Below are positions 1 through 6,177 of a stretch of 9,522 nt of DNA, in pieces. The position numbers were made by a program, and so were the translations under genes. The notes under the pieces are model-generated. The model made no database searches, was not told where the DNA came from, and saw only the letters and a list, made by a program, of their open reading frames with translations. The DNA is taken from positions 1 to 9,522 of the forward strand of contig CAHJXG010000355.1 in assembly GCA_903644035.1 (NCBI GenBank), read 5' to 3'. The stretch's first letter is position 1. Each line of letters starts with the position of its first letter. This DNA is from Rhodospirillales bacterium (GTDB lineage Bacteria > Pseudomonadota > Alphaproteobacteria > Acetobacterales > Acetobacteraceae).

Positions 1-2816
1 ACCTCCGCGGCGGGCGCCGGGCGGCTCAGCAGGTAGCCCTGGATCTCGCTGCATCCCTCGCCGCGCACGCGGTCGAACTGCGCCTGCGTCTCCACCCCCT
101 CGGCCGTGGTGCGCATGCCGAGGCTGGCGCCGAGGCCGGTGATCGCCCGGACGATGGCCCGGGCGTTGCCGCCCGAGCTGCCCTGCGCCGTCAGGTCGCG
201 GACGAATGACTGGTCGATCTTGATCTTGTCGAATGGGAAGCTCCGGAGGTAGCCGAGCGACGAGAACCCGGTGCCGAAGTCGTCCATCGAGATGCGCAGG
301 CCGAACGCCCGCAGCTGGTGCAGCGTGGCGAGCGTCGCATCGCTGTCCGCCATCAGCACGGATTCCGTGATCTCCAGCTCCAGCCTCGTCGCGGGCAGGC
401 CGGATCGCGCCAGCGCCGCCTGGACGGCCAAGACGAGGCGGGGGCTGCGGAACTGGATGGGGGAGACGTTGACGGCGACCTTCACGTTGTCCGGCCAGGT
501 CGCCGCCTCGGTGCAAGCCTGGGTCAGCGCCCACTCGCCGATCGGCACGATCAGGCCGGTGTCCTCGGCCACCGGGATGAACTCGACAGGAGGCACGCGG
601 CCGGCCCGATGGTTCCAGCGGATCAGGGCCTCGAAGCCGCAGACGCGGTTCTCCCGAAGGTCGAACAGCGGCTGGTACAGCAGTTCGAACTCGCGGTTGG
701 CCAGGCCCGCGCGCAGGTCGATCTCCATCGCGCGCCGGGCTTGCTGCCGGGCGTCCATCTCCGGCTCGAAGAAGCAGACTGTGCCGCGGCCGTCCTGCTT
801 CGCCCGGTGGAGCGCCAGATCGGCCTTGCGCAGCAGCGCATCGACCGCCGTGCCGTCTGTCGGGGCCATGGCGATGCCGATGCAGATCCCGATCACGATC
901 TCGTGCCCATCGATGGCGTAGGGCACGCTGATCGCGCCGCTCACCCGGCGGGCGGCCTCGGCGGCGTCTTCCGGCCGCTGCAGACCGGACATCAAGACCG
1001 AGAACTCATCCGCACCGAGCCTTGCGGCCGTCTCCGTCCTGCGCAGGCAGCCGGCGAGGCGTTCTGCCACCTCCCGCAGCACCTGGTCTCCTACAGGGAA
1101 GCCGAGCGTCTCGTTGACCGCCTTGAACTGGTCGATGTCGATGAACAGGACGGCGAACGCGCTGCCATGCTCACGCTTTGCGGCCGCAGCCTCCACCATC
1201 TCCCGCAGCACGGCCCGGTTCGGCAGCCCGGTCAGCGCGTCGTGGCGCGCCATGTGGGAGACCTTCTCCTCCGCCTTCACCCGACCCGTGATGTCCTCAT
1301 AGGTCGTGAGCCAGCTGCCGTCGGGCATCGGCTGATGCACGAGCGAGAGCACGCGGCCCTGCCGCGTCTCCAGCACATGGGTGTAGGCCACGCCTCGGGC
1401 GATCTCCACCATGCGGCCTTCGAACAGGCGGTCCGCCTCCGCCGGGTTGTAGGCGCCAGCGTCGACGCAAAGGTCGAACACGGTCCGGAACGGCATGCCG
1501 AGGAGCGGCATCGTGGGTCCCAGGTTGAAAAGCTCGCAGAATTTTCGGTTGATCAGCCGCAGCCGGTGATCTGCGTCATACATGCAGAGCCCCTGGGCCA
1601 TGTTGTTCAACGCGGCGTCCAGCCAGGTGTTGGCAAGCGCCAACGCCGCCTCATGCTGCTTGCGGCCAGTGATGTCGCTGCATATGGCGACGAATCCGCC
1701 CTCTCGGGTGGCGCTGCGGCTGACGCGCAGCCATCGGCCGTCGGGAAGGGAGATCTCCCCGGCGCTGTCAACGGCGCTCATCAGCGCGCGCAGCGGCGCG
1801 CTGTCCGCAAGCGCAGCGGATGATGCACGGTCCGCACCGCCTTGCAGGATGCGCAGATACTCGCTCATGCGGGTGTTGGCGACCGCCACCGTACCGGCGC
1901 TGTCCACGACCATCACCCCTTCGCTCGACCCTTCGATGGCGTCGGTCAGGAAAGCCTGGGCCGACCGGCGCTGCGCGACCTCTCGCGCCACCGTGGCCGC
2001 GATGTTGGCCCGCATCGTCGCCATGGCCGCAAGCAGCACGCCCAGCTCATCGGTGCCGGCCACCGGGATGTGCGTGTCGAGCTGGCCGGCCGCAATCCGG
2101 CGCGCTGCGGCGGAGGCGGCCGCGACCGGCCCCATGATGCGCCGGGTGAGCAGGACGGCGACGGCTGTGCCGAGGAGCACCGCCCCTCCTGTGCCGAGCA
2201 GCGCCAGTGACCTGGCTTGCGCCACCTTCTCCCGGGCGCGCTGCCGGAACCGGAAGCCGTCGCCCGCGACTTGGTTGATCAGCAGCTCAAAGCGTTCGCT
2301 CACGAGACGGGCGAGCGCGTCCACCTGGGGGCTGCCGACCACGGCCCCTGTGCCGCCTCTCAGCCCCGCTGCGATGCGCCATTCGGCGACGGCGGCGGCG
2401 ACGTCGGCCGCCGCCCGCGTCACCTCGGGCGAGAGGCCGCGCTGTATGGTGATGGCGAGGTCGTCATCCAGCTCCCGCGACAGGTCGTCCACTAGCACCG
2501 CAAGGTCGGCCTGGTCCGCCGGCGTGATCCCATAGGCCAGGCGGGCCGTTGCGGCCTCGATGCCTGCGAAGTCCTCCGATGCCTCGCGCGCGTAGTTGAT
2601 CGACATCAGGGCGCCATCGAACGTCTGCTCCGTCAGACGGCCGACCGCGGCGATGCTGACGACGGCATAGGCGCCGAGGCCGGCGGCGATGCCGCCCATG
2701 CACAGGAAGGCCAGCGAAATCTTGGACCGGATGGTCAAGCGCAAGCCGGTCCGCGCAGCGCCGGATACCGGTCGTGCGCCGTCCAGCATGGCGAGGCGGC
2801 GGATTGAGATCGACAT
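1..2816 (-). CDS. Membrane-bound GGDEF/EAL c-di-GMP signalling protein with HAMP and PAS (3' end missing)
   Basis: The gene reads leftward from ATG at 2816 and runs off the window; 938 complete codons are visible. Order along the protein: membrane segment about 33-56, periplasmic sensor-like region to about 202, membrane segment about 203-223, HAMP about 224-275 (ending in an MRANI-type helix), PAS-like segment from about 289, second PAS (PAS_7-like, NNMAQGLCMYD at 404-414), GGDEF about 520-685, EAL from about 695. EAL residues expected for c-di-GMP hydrolysis are present: E729 of EAL, N783, E815, D845-D846, K866, E906 and Q926 of QGYL. The GGDEF half has D560, N568, D577, D603 and E604 but reads GADEF at 601-605, and its I-site is R592xxE595. 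I infer phosphodiesterase output, with the GGDEF domain weak or regulatory. Little of EAL is missing. AGGAGG lies at 2836-2841, 19 bases before the ATG, which is rather far; an in-frame TTG at 2846 has no better site. It is divergent from the haem/copper operon. Confidence 0.93.
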   Translation of the reverse strand, partial: MSISIRRLAMLDGARPVSGAARTGLRLTIRSKISLAFLCMGGIAAGLGAYAVVSIAAVGRLTEQTFDGALMSINYAREASEDFAGIEAATARLAYGITPADQADLAVLVDDLSRELDDDLAITIQRGLSPEVTRAAADVAAAVAEWRIAAGLRGGTGAVVGSPQVDALARLVSERFELLINQVAGDGFRFRQRAREKVAQARSLALLGTGGAVLLGTAVAVLLTRRIMGPVAAASAAARRIAAGQLDTHIPVAGTDELGVLLAAMATMRANIAATVAREVAQRRSAQAFLTDAIEGSSEGVMVVDSAGTVAVANTRMSEYLRILQGGADRASSAALADSAPLRALMSAVDSAGEISLPDGRWLRVSRSATREGGFVAICSDITGRKQHEAALALANTWLDAALNNMAQGLCMYDADHRLRLINRKFCELFNLGPTMPLLGMPFRTVFDLCVDAGAYNPAEADRLFEGRMVEIARGVAYTHVLETRQGRVLSLVHQPMPDGSWLTTYEDITGRVKAEEKVSHMARHDALTGLPNRAVLREMVEAAAAKREHGSAFAVLFIDIDQFKAVNETLGFPVGDQVLREVAERLAGCLRRTETAARLGADEFSVLMSGLQRPEDAAEAARRVSGAISVPYAIDGHEIVIGICIGIAMAPTDGTAVDALLRKADLALHRAKQDGRGTVCFFEPEMDARQQARRAMEIDLRAGLANREFELLYQPLFDLRENRVCGFEALIRWNHRAGRVPPVEFIPVAEDTGLIVPIGEWALTQACTEAATWPDNVKVAVNVSPIQFRSPRLVLAVQAALARSGLPATRLELEITESVLMADSDATLATLHQLRAFGLRISMDDFGTGFSSLGYLRSFPFDKIKIDQSFVRDLTAQGSSGGNARAIVRAITGLGASLGMRTTAEGVETQAQFDRVRGEGCSEIQGYLLSRPAPAAE

Positions 2817-2898
2817 TCCAGCATCTTGCCCAGGACCTCCTGCCAAAGTCTCGTGACTGTAGCTGTGACGCGTCCTCGTCTGGAAGCGGTCTGCGCAC

Positions 2899-2927
2899 TT
2901 AATATTTTGTTATTTAAAATATATTAT
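2899..2927 (+). promoter_or_regulatory. Possible sigma-70-type promoter for the DUF3034 operon
   Basis: TTAATA at 2899-2904 (4 of 6 matches to TTGACA) and TATTAT at 2922-2927 (5 of 6 to TATAAT) are separated by 17 bases. Transcription would begin near 2934, leaving a leader of roughly 47 bases before the ATG at 2981. AT-rich tracts give chance matches easily, so this is only a candidate. Confidence 0.4.
2902..2922. repeat. 7-bp inverted repeat in the AT-rich core (candidate operator)
   Basis: ATATTTT at 2902-2908 and its exact reverse complement AAAATAT at 2916-2922 flank a 7-base centre. The dyad lies in the spacer of the candidate promoter and overlaps the first base of its -10 box, where a repressor or activator dimer could act. 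The sequence is low in complexity, so chance is a real alternative. Confidence 0.35.
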
Positions 2928-2933
2928 TTTGTT
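2903..2933. repeat. Direct repeat TATTTTGTT x2 with 22-bp period
   Basis: The 9-mer TATTTTGTT occurs at 2903-2911 and again at 2925-2933. The 22-bp offset is close to two turns of the helix, so both copies present the same DNA face. This could be a tandem binding site or a curved AT-rich element. No regulator gene for it is visible in the window. Confidence 0.35.
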
Positions 2934-2965
2934 TTCGTGATGTGTTAGGCCTTGGATGCGTTATC

Positions 2966-2971
2966 GGAGGG
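2966..2971 (+). promoter_or_regulatory. Ribosome binding site deciding the DUF3034 start
   Basis: GGAGGG lies about 10 bases before ATG 2981. It supports 2981 (or the adjacent ATG 2984) over an upstream in-frame GTG at 2942, which lies next to the AT-rich promoter core and would add 13 residues before the signal peptide. Confidence 0.7.
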
Positions 2972-2980
2972 TCGGGGCGG

Positions 2981-3892
2981 ATGATGCAGATCATGGCGCA
3001 GGGATCATTCAGGCGGATCGTTCGGGACGCGGCACGGGCCGCGTTGGCCGCCTGCATCTGGTCCGCGCCGGCAGAGGCGCAGGACCGGCTGCCGGAACGC
3101 GGGAAGCTGATCGCGACTGCGGGCCTCATTCAGGTCGAGGGCGCGGGCGGCGGCGGGCTGGCGCCCTGGGCGCTGATCACCGGATACGGCACGCGGGACG
3201 CCGTGGGCGCCAACGTGCACGGCACCGTGGTCCGGGTGACGAACTTCACCCTGTCCACCCTGGGCGCGGCGGTCGGGCTGTATGACCGGGTCGAGCTGTC
3301 CTATGCCCGGCAGTTCTTCGACACCGGGGCCACCGGGCGGGCGCTGGGCCTGGGCGGCGGATACCAGTTCAGCCAGGACGTGTTCGGCGCCAAGCTGCGC
3401 CTGTTCGGCGACGGCATCCTGGACCAGGACAGCTGGATGCCGCAGGTCGCGGTTGGGCTCCAGTACAAGGTGAACGACCGGGCCGCCGTGCTGCGCGCCA
3501 TCGGGGCGAAGTCGGACCAGGGCGTCGATTTCTACGTGGCGGCGACCAAGCTGTTCCTGGCGCAGAGCCTGCTGCTCAACGCCACGGTGAGGATGACGCG
3601 GGCGAACCAGGCCGGCATCCTCGGCTTCGGCGGCGACCGCAGCGACGCCTACCACCCGGAGTTCGAGGGGTCGGCCGCCGTGCTGCTGAGCCGCAGCGTG
3701 GCGGTGGGCGCCGAGTACCGCACGAAGCCGGACAACCTGCGCTTCGCCCGGGAGAGCGACTGGTACGACGCCTTCGTCACCTGGCTGCCGACCAAGGCGG
3801 TCTCGGTGACGCTCGCCTACGTGAACCTCGGCAGCATCGCCACACGCAAGAATCAGGAGGGGGTCTATGCCAGCCTTCAGCTTGGCTTCTAG
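2981..3892 (+). CDS. DUF3034 family outer-membrane beta-barrel protein
   Basis: This 303-residue exported protein matches DUF3034 by recall: the segment around EGAGGGGLAPWALITGYGTR, then VGLYDRVELSYARQ, then FGAKLRLFGDGILDQDSWMP. The function of the family is unknown. The N-terminus has arginines, a hydrophobic stretch about 17-31 and a signal-peptidase site at AEA|Q (31-33). The mature part alternates polar and hydrophobic residues in short strands rich in Gly, Tyr and Phe, and ends in QLGF; a terminal Phe is the usual C-terminal signal for outer-membrane barrels. I infer a small barrel, pore or surface protein. It is the first gene of an operon: its last 26 bases overlap the haemoglobin gene, and they include that gene's ribosome site AGGAGG at 3855-3860, which ties their translation together. 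The divergent c-di-GMP gene shares the upstream region. Confidence 0.88.
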   Translation: MMQIMAQGSFRRIVRDAARAALAACIWSAPAEAQDRLPERGKLIATAGLIQVEGAGGGGLAPWALITGYGTRDAVGANVHGTVVRVTNFTLSTLGAAVGLYDRVELSYARQFFDTGATGRALGLGGGYQFSQDVFGAKLRLFGDGILDQDSWMPQVAVGLQYKVNDRAAVLRAIGAKSDQGVDFYVAATKLFLAQSLLLNATVRMTRANQAGILGFGGDRSDAYHPEFEGSAAVLLSRSVAVGAEYRTKPDNLRFARESDWYDAFVTWLPTKAVSVTLAYVNLGSIATRKNQEGVYASLQLGF

Positions 3893-4331
3893 GACCGTGG
3901 CGGTGCTCGTGCTGGCCGCGACGCTGCTGGCCGCGCCGGCCCGCGCCGGCACGCTGTACGACGAGCTGGGGCAGCGCGCCGGGCTTACGCGGATCGTGGA
4001 CGGCATGGTGCACCGCGCCCTCCTGGACCCGCGGATCAAGGACACCTTCGACGACGCCAACATCGAGCGGCTGCGGGGACTGCTGATGCTGCAGTTCTGC
4101 GTGCTGACCGGCGGACCGTGCCGCTACCCCGGCCGCGGCATGAAGGCGGCGCACGCCGACCTCAACCTCGCGCCGCGCCACTTCAACGCGATGGTCGAGA
4201 CCCTGCAGGACGCGATGGACGCGGAGGGCGTGCCGTTCTGGACCCAGAACCGGCTGCTGGCGCTGCTGGCGCCGATGCACCGCGACATCGTGGCCGCACG
4301 ATCCGCCGCGAAGCCAGGAGCCGCCCCATGA
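3867..4331 (+). CDS. Exported group 1 truncated haemoglobin
   Basis: This 154-residue protein has a Sec signal peptide (hydrophobic 11-23, cleavage at ARA|G, 25-27) and a complete group 1 (trHbN-type) 2-on-2 globin fold. Aligned by eye to Mycobacterium tuberculosis trHbN at a constant offset of 15, it has proximal haem ligand H96 (F8, in MKAAH), CD1 Phe at F61, the GGP motif at 82-84 and a YPGRGM segment. The distal pocket is unusual: V48 at B10 and L73 at E11 replace the Tyr and Gln that hold bound oxygen in trHbN, and E7 is L69. C78 and C85 could form a disulfide in the periplasm. The role could be binding or sensing of NO, CO or O2, peroxidase-like chemistry or haem transfer; the sequence does not decide. 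AGGAGG is 6 bases before the ATG. The gene overlaps DUF3034 by 26 bases and the cupredoxin gene by 4 (ATGA). Confidence 0.92.
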   Translation: MPAFSLASRTVAVLVLAATLLAAPARAGTLYDELGQRAGLTRIVDGMVHRALLDPRIKDTFDDANIERLRGLLMLQFCVLTGGPCRYPGRGMKAAHADLNLAPRHFNAMVETLQDAMDAEGVPFWTQNRLLALLAPMHRDIVAARSAAKPGAAP

Positions 4332-4672
4332 CCGCCCGACGCCGCCCACGGCTCTGCCCGGCCCTCGGCGGCGCGCTGACCCTGGTCCTGGGCGCCTGGG
4401 CAGCGTGGGCGGCCGACACTCCCACCGTGACCCAGGCGAACCGCAAGTTTCAGCCTCAGCAGGTCGAGGTCGCACGCGGCGGCGCGGTCCGCTTCGTGAA
4501 CGACGACGGACAGCTCCTGCATCACCTCTACTCCACCTCGCCCGCCTTCAGCTTCGACAGCGGCGAGCAGGAGCCTGGCAGGATCGTCGAGGAGCGGTTC
4601 CCCGTCGCCGGGACCTTCACCGTGCTGTGCGGCATCCATCCGAAGATGCGGCTTGTGGTGACGGTGCGCTAG
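4328..4672 (+). CDS. Small exported cupredoxin (amicyanin-like copper site)
   Basis: This 114-residue protein has a signal peptide (RRR basic start, hydrophobic 12-27, cleavage near AWA|A) and one cupredoxin domain. The type 1 copper ligands appear complete: H65, then C101, H104 and M107 in VLCGIHPKM. The C-x2-H-x2-M spacing is that of amicyanin, shorter than plastocyanin, and similar proteins are often labelled methylamine utilisation proteins. No methylamine dehydrogenase gene is visible, so that label should not be taken as a function. The likely role is periplasmic one-electron transfer or copper handling, perhaps with the haemoglobin just upstream. The start is fixed by the ATGA overlap with the haemoglobin stop and by AGGAG at 4316-4320. 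It is the last gene of the three-gene set; 69 bases follow before the next gene, with no clear hairpin terminator. Confidence 0.9.
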   Translation: MTARRRPRLCPALGGALTLVLGAWAAWAADTPTVTQANRKFQPQQVEVARGGAVRFVNDDGQLLHHLYSTSPAFSFDSGEQEPGRIVEERFPVAGTFTVLCGIHPKMRLVVTVR

Positions 4673-4731
4673 GCGGCTCCACGGCTGGGTCTCGGCGGGT
4701 CAAATGCGCTATGCTGCCTGACCGATCCATG

Positions 4732-4736
4732 AGAGG
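4732..4736 (+). promoter_or_regulatory. Ribosome binding site deciding the dnaJ-like start
   Basis: AGAGG lies 5 bases before TTG 4742. The other in-frame start, GTG 4736, overlaps this site and has no Shine-Dalgarno sequence of its own; an in-frame TGA at 4730 rules out anything earlier. TTG gives an N-terminus MADDPY, typical of J-domain proteins. Confidence 0.6.
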
Positions 4737-4741
4737 TGCCG

Positions 4742-5614
4742 TTGGCCGACGATCCCTATACGCTGCTGGGCATTCCCCGCACCGCGTCAGAACAGCAAAT
4801 CCGCTCCGCCTTCCTGAAGCTCGCCAAGACCAGCCATCCCGACGTGAACCCCGGGGACAAGAAGGCCGAGGAGCGGTTCAAGGCCATCTCCGGGGCGCAT
4901 GACCTGCTGTCCGACCCCGTGAAGCGGGCGCGATTCGACCGGGGAGAGGTCGACGCCACCGGGCAGGACGTCCCGCCGCGCGGCTACCGGCCCGGCGGCG
5001 CGCCCTTTGCCAACGGCGACATGGACGACATCCTGGCGGGCATGTTCGGGCAGGCGCGCGGCGCGGCGCGGGCGCGGCGCGGCTCCGACCAACGCTACAC
5101 GCTCAACGTCTCCTTCCTCGACGCGGCGCGCGGTGCTGTGCAGCGCCTGGCTCTGCCGGGGGGCGGCGACCTGAACGTGCAGATCCCGCCGGGGACGGAA
5201 AGCGGGCAGACGCTGCGCCTGCGCGGCAAGGGCCAGCCCGGCGGCGCGGGCGGGCCGGCGGGCGACGCGCTGATCGAGATCACGGTGGCAGCGCACCCGC
5301 TGTTCCGCCGGGAGGGCCGCGACATCCACCTCGACCTGCCGATCACCTTGGGTGAGGCGGTGCTGGGCGGCCGCGTGCCGGTGCCGACGGTCGCAGGCAC
5401 CGTCACCATGGCGATTCCGCCGGGTTCGGACGGCGGGACCAAGCTGCGGCTGCGCGGCAAGGGCATCCCGGAACATGGCGGGCAGCCGGCTGGGGACGCC
5501 TACGCGACGCTGCGCGTCGTCGTCGGCCCGGCGGACGACGCCTTGCGGGACTTCCTGCGGGAGTGGGCGCCGGGTCAGGCGTTCGACCCGCGGTCCGGCT
5601 TGCCCAAGGAGTGA
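4742..5614 (+). CDS. Class B J-domain co-chaperone (CbpA/DnaJ-like, no zinc finger)
   Basis: This 290-residue DnaJ family protein would stimulate DnaK ATPase and deliver unfolded clients in the cytoplasm. The J domain fills about 5-68, with YTLLGI at 6-11, helix II, and the HPD motif at 32-34 that contacts DnaK. A Gly-rich linker about 70-115 follows, then two C-terminal beta domains (about 115-195 and 196-275). Each has the paired motif IPPGTESGQTLRLRGKGQP / IPPGSDGGTKLRLRGKGIP. There is no cysteine, so the zinc-binding domain of true DnaJ is absent. This, with a length near 300, points to the CbpA/DjlA-independent class B type rather than the housekeeping dnaJ, and no dnaK or grpE is adjacent. 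A weak TATGCT at 4710-4715 could be a -10 box, but I find no matching -35 and no convincing heat-shock promoter. Its last 40 bases overlap the convergent TlpA-like gene. Confidence 0.93.
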   Translation: MADDPYTLLGIPRTASEQQIRSAFLKLAKTSHPDVNPGDKKAEERFKAISGAHDLLSDPVKRARFDRGEVDATGQDVPPRGYRPGGAPFANGDMDDILAGMFGQARGAARARRGSDQRYTLNVSFLDAARGAVQRLALPGGGDLNVQIPPGTESGQTLRLRGKGQPGGAGGPAGDALIEITVAAHPLFRREGRDIHLDLPITLGEAVLGGRVPVPTVAGTVTMAIPPGSDGGTKLRLRGKGIPEHGGQPAGDAYATLRVVVGPADDALRDFLREWAPGQAFDPRSGLPKE

Positions 5615-6168
5615 GCCGCTGGGCCGGCCATGCGGCGGATCGCCTGGACGAAGCCGGCGCTCGCCCAGTCGGCCGCGCCCTCCAGCCGCCCGCGCTCCTT
5701 GCCGGTGCGGTCGATCAGCAGCGTGGTGGGAATGCCCCGTACGCCCAGGGCCCGCGCCGCGTCGCCGCGGGAGTCCAGCAGCACAGGCAGGGTCTGGATG
5801 CCCTTGTCCCGGTAGAACCGCTCGACCGGGGGGGCACCGCCGCGGTCGGATGACAGCGCCAGGACCGCCACGCCGTCGCCCGCCACCAGCCGGGACAGGG
5901 CATCGAGCGCAGGCATCTCCGCGACGCAGGGCACGCACCAGGTGGCCCACAGGTTCAGCACGACCCCCTGCCCGGCATAGTCGGCCAGGGTGCGGACCGT
6001 GCCGTCGGCGGTGGAGAAGCGGAACTCCGGCACCGTCGCGCCGTCCACGGCCTGGAGGCGCGACAGGTCGGACAGGCCAGGCGTCGCCGCCTGCGGTTTG
6101 CGCGGGGCCAGCGCGACCGGTAGGGTCAGGGCCGCCGCCAGCACGGCGCGGCGCTTCGTTGGAACCAT
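5575..6168 (-). CDS. TlpA-like periplasmic thiol-disulfide oxidoreductase
   Basis: This 197-residue thioredoxin-fold protein of the TlpA/ResA group has the redox motif WCVPC (C78, C81) inside [11 protein letters not shown] and the cis-proline at GIPTT (P147). The N-terminus (KRR, then hydrophobic 8-22, then QAA near 26-28) is a signal peptide with no lipobox Cys, so a soluble periplasmic protein is likely, though an uncleaved anchor is possible. In the family such proteins reduce apo-cytochrome c or cuproprotein cysteines; the partner here is unknown. ATG 6168 is preceded by AAGGA at 6175-6179 with a 6-base gap. The long open frame upstream of that ATG on this strand is the shadow of argH. 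The gene is divergent from argH with only 9 bases between starts, and its 3' end overlaps the dnaJ-like gene by 40 bases. Confidence 0.92.
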   Translation of the reverse strand: MVPTKRRAVLAAALTLPVALAPRKPQAATPGLSDLSRLQAVDGATVPEFRFSTADGTVRTLADYAGQGVVLNLWATWCVPCVAEMPALDALSRLVAGDGVAVLALSSDRGGAPPVERFYRDKGIQTLPVLLDSRGDAARALGVRGIPTTLLIDRTGKERGRLEGAADWASAGFVQAIRRMAGPAAHSLGKPDRGSNA

Positions 6169-6177
6169 GGTGCGTCC

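Larger units (their letters stand above)
2817..2980. promoter_or_regulatory. Divergent intergenic region with AT-rich core
   Basis: This 164-bp region separates the 5' ends of the GGDEF/EAL gene and the DUF3034 gene, so it should hold promoters for both. Positions 2897-2936 are almost entirely A and T inside a very GC-rich window. No small open reading frame with a convincing ribosome site is visible. Which bases serve which promoter cannot be settled by eye, and I see no clear sigma-54 or extracytoplasmic-sigma site. Confidence 0.65.

Noticed and set aside
318..1823. 501-codon plus-strand open frame opposite the GGDEF/EAL gene
   Set aside because: The minus strand encodes recognisable PAS, GGDEF and EAL motifs through this region; the plus frame shows no family features.
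4328..4672. Calling the cupredoxin gene a methylamine utilisation gene
   Set aside because: The copper site is similar, but no other methylamine gene is present and the neighbours point elsewhere.
4710..4715. TATGCT as a promoter for the dnaJ-like gene
   Set aside because: Only the -10 side matches; the bases 17 upstream (GGGTCT) do not resemble TTGACA, and no heat-shock sigma consensus is visible.
5615..5636. GC-rich inverted repeat just after the dnaJ-like stop, as a terminator
   Set aside because: GCCGC/GCGGC and an inner GGCCGGCC can pair, but mismatches interrupt the stem, there is no T run, and the segment is coding sequence of the opposite gene.
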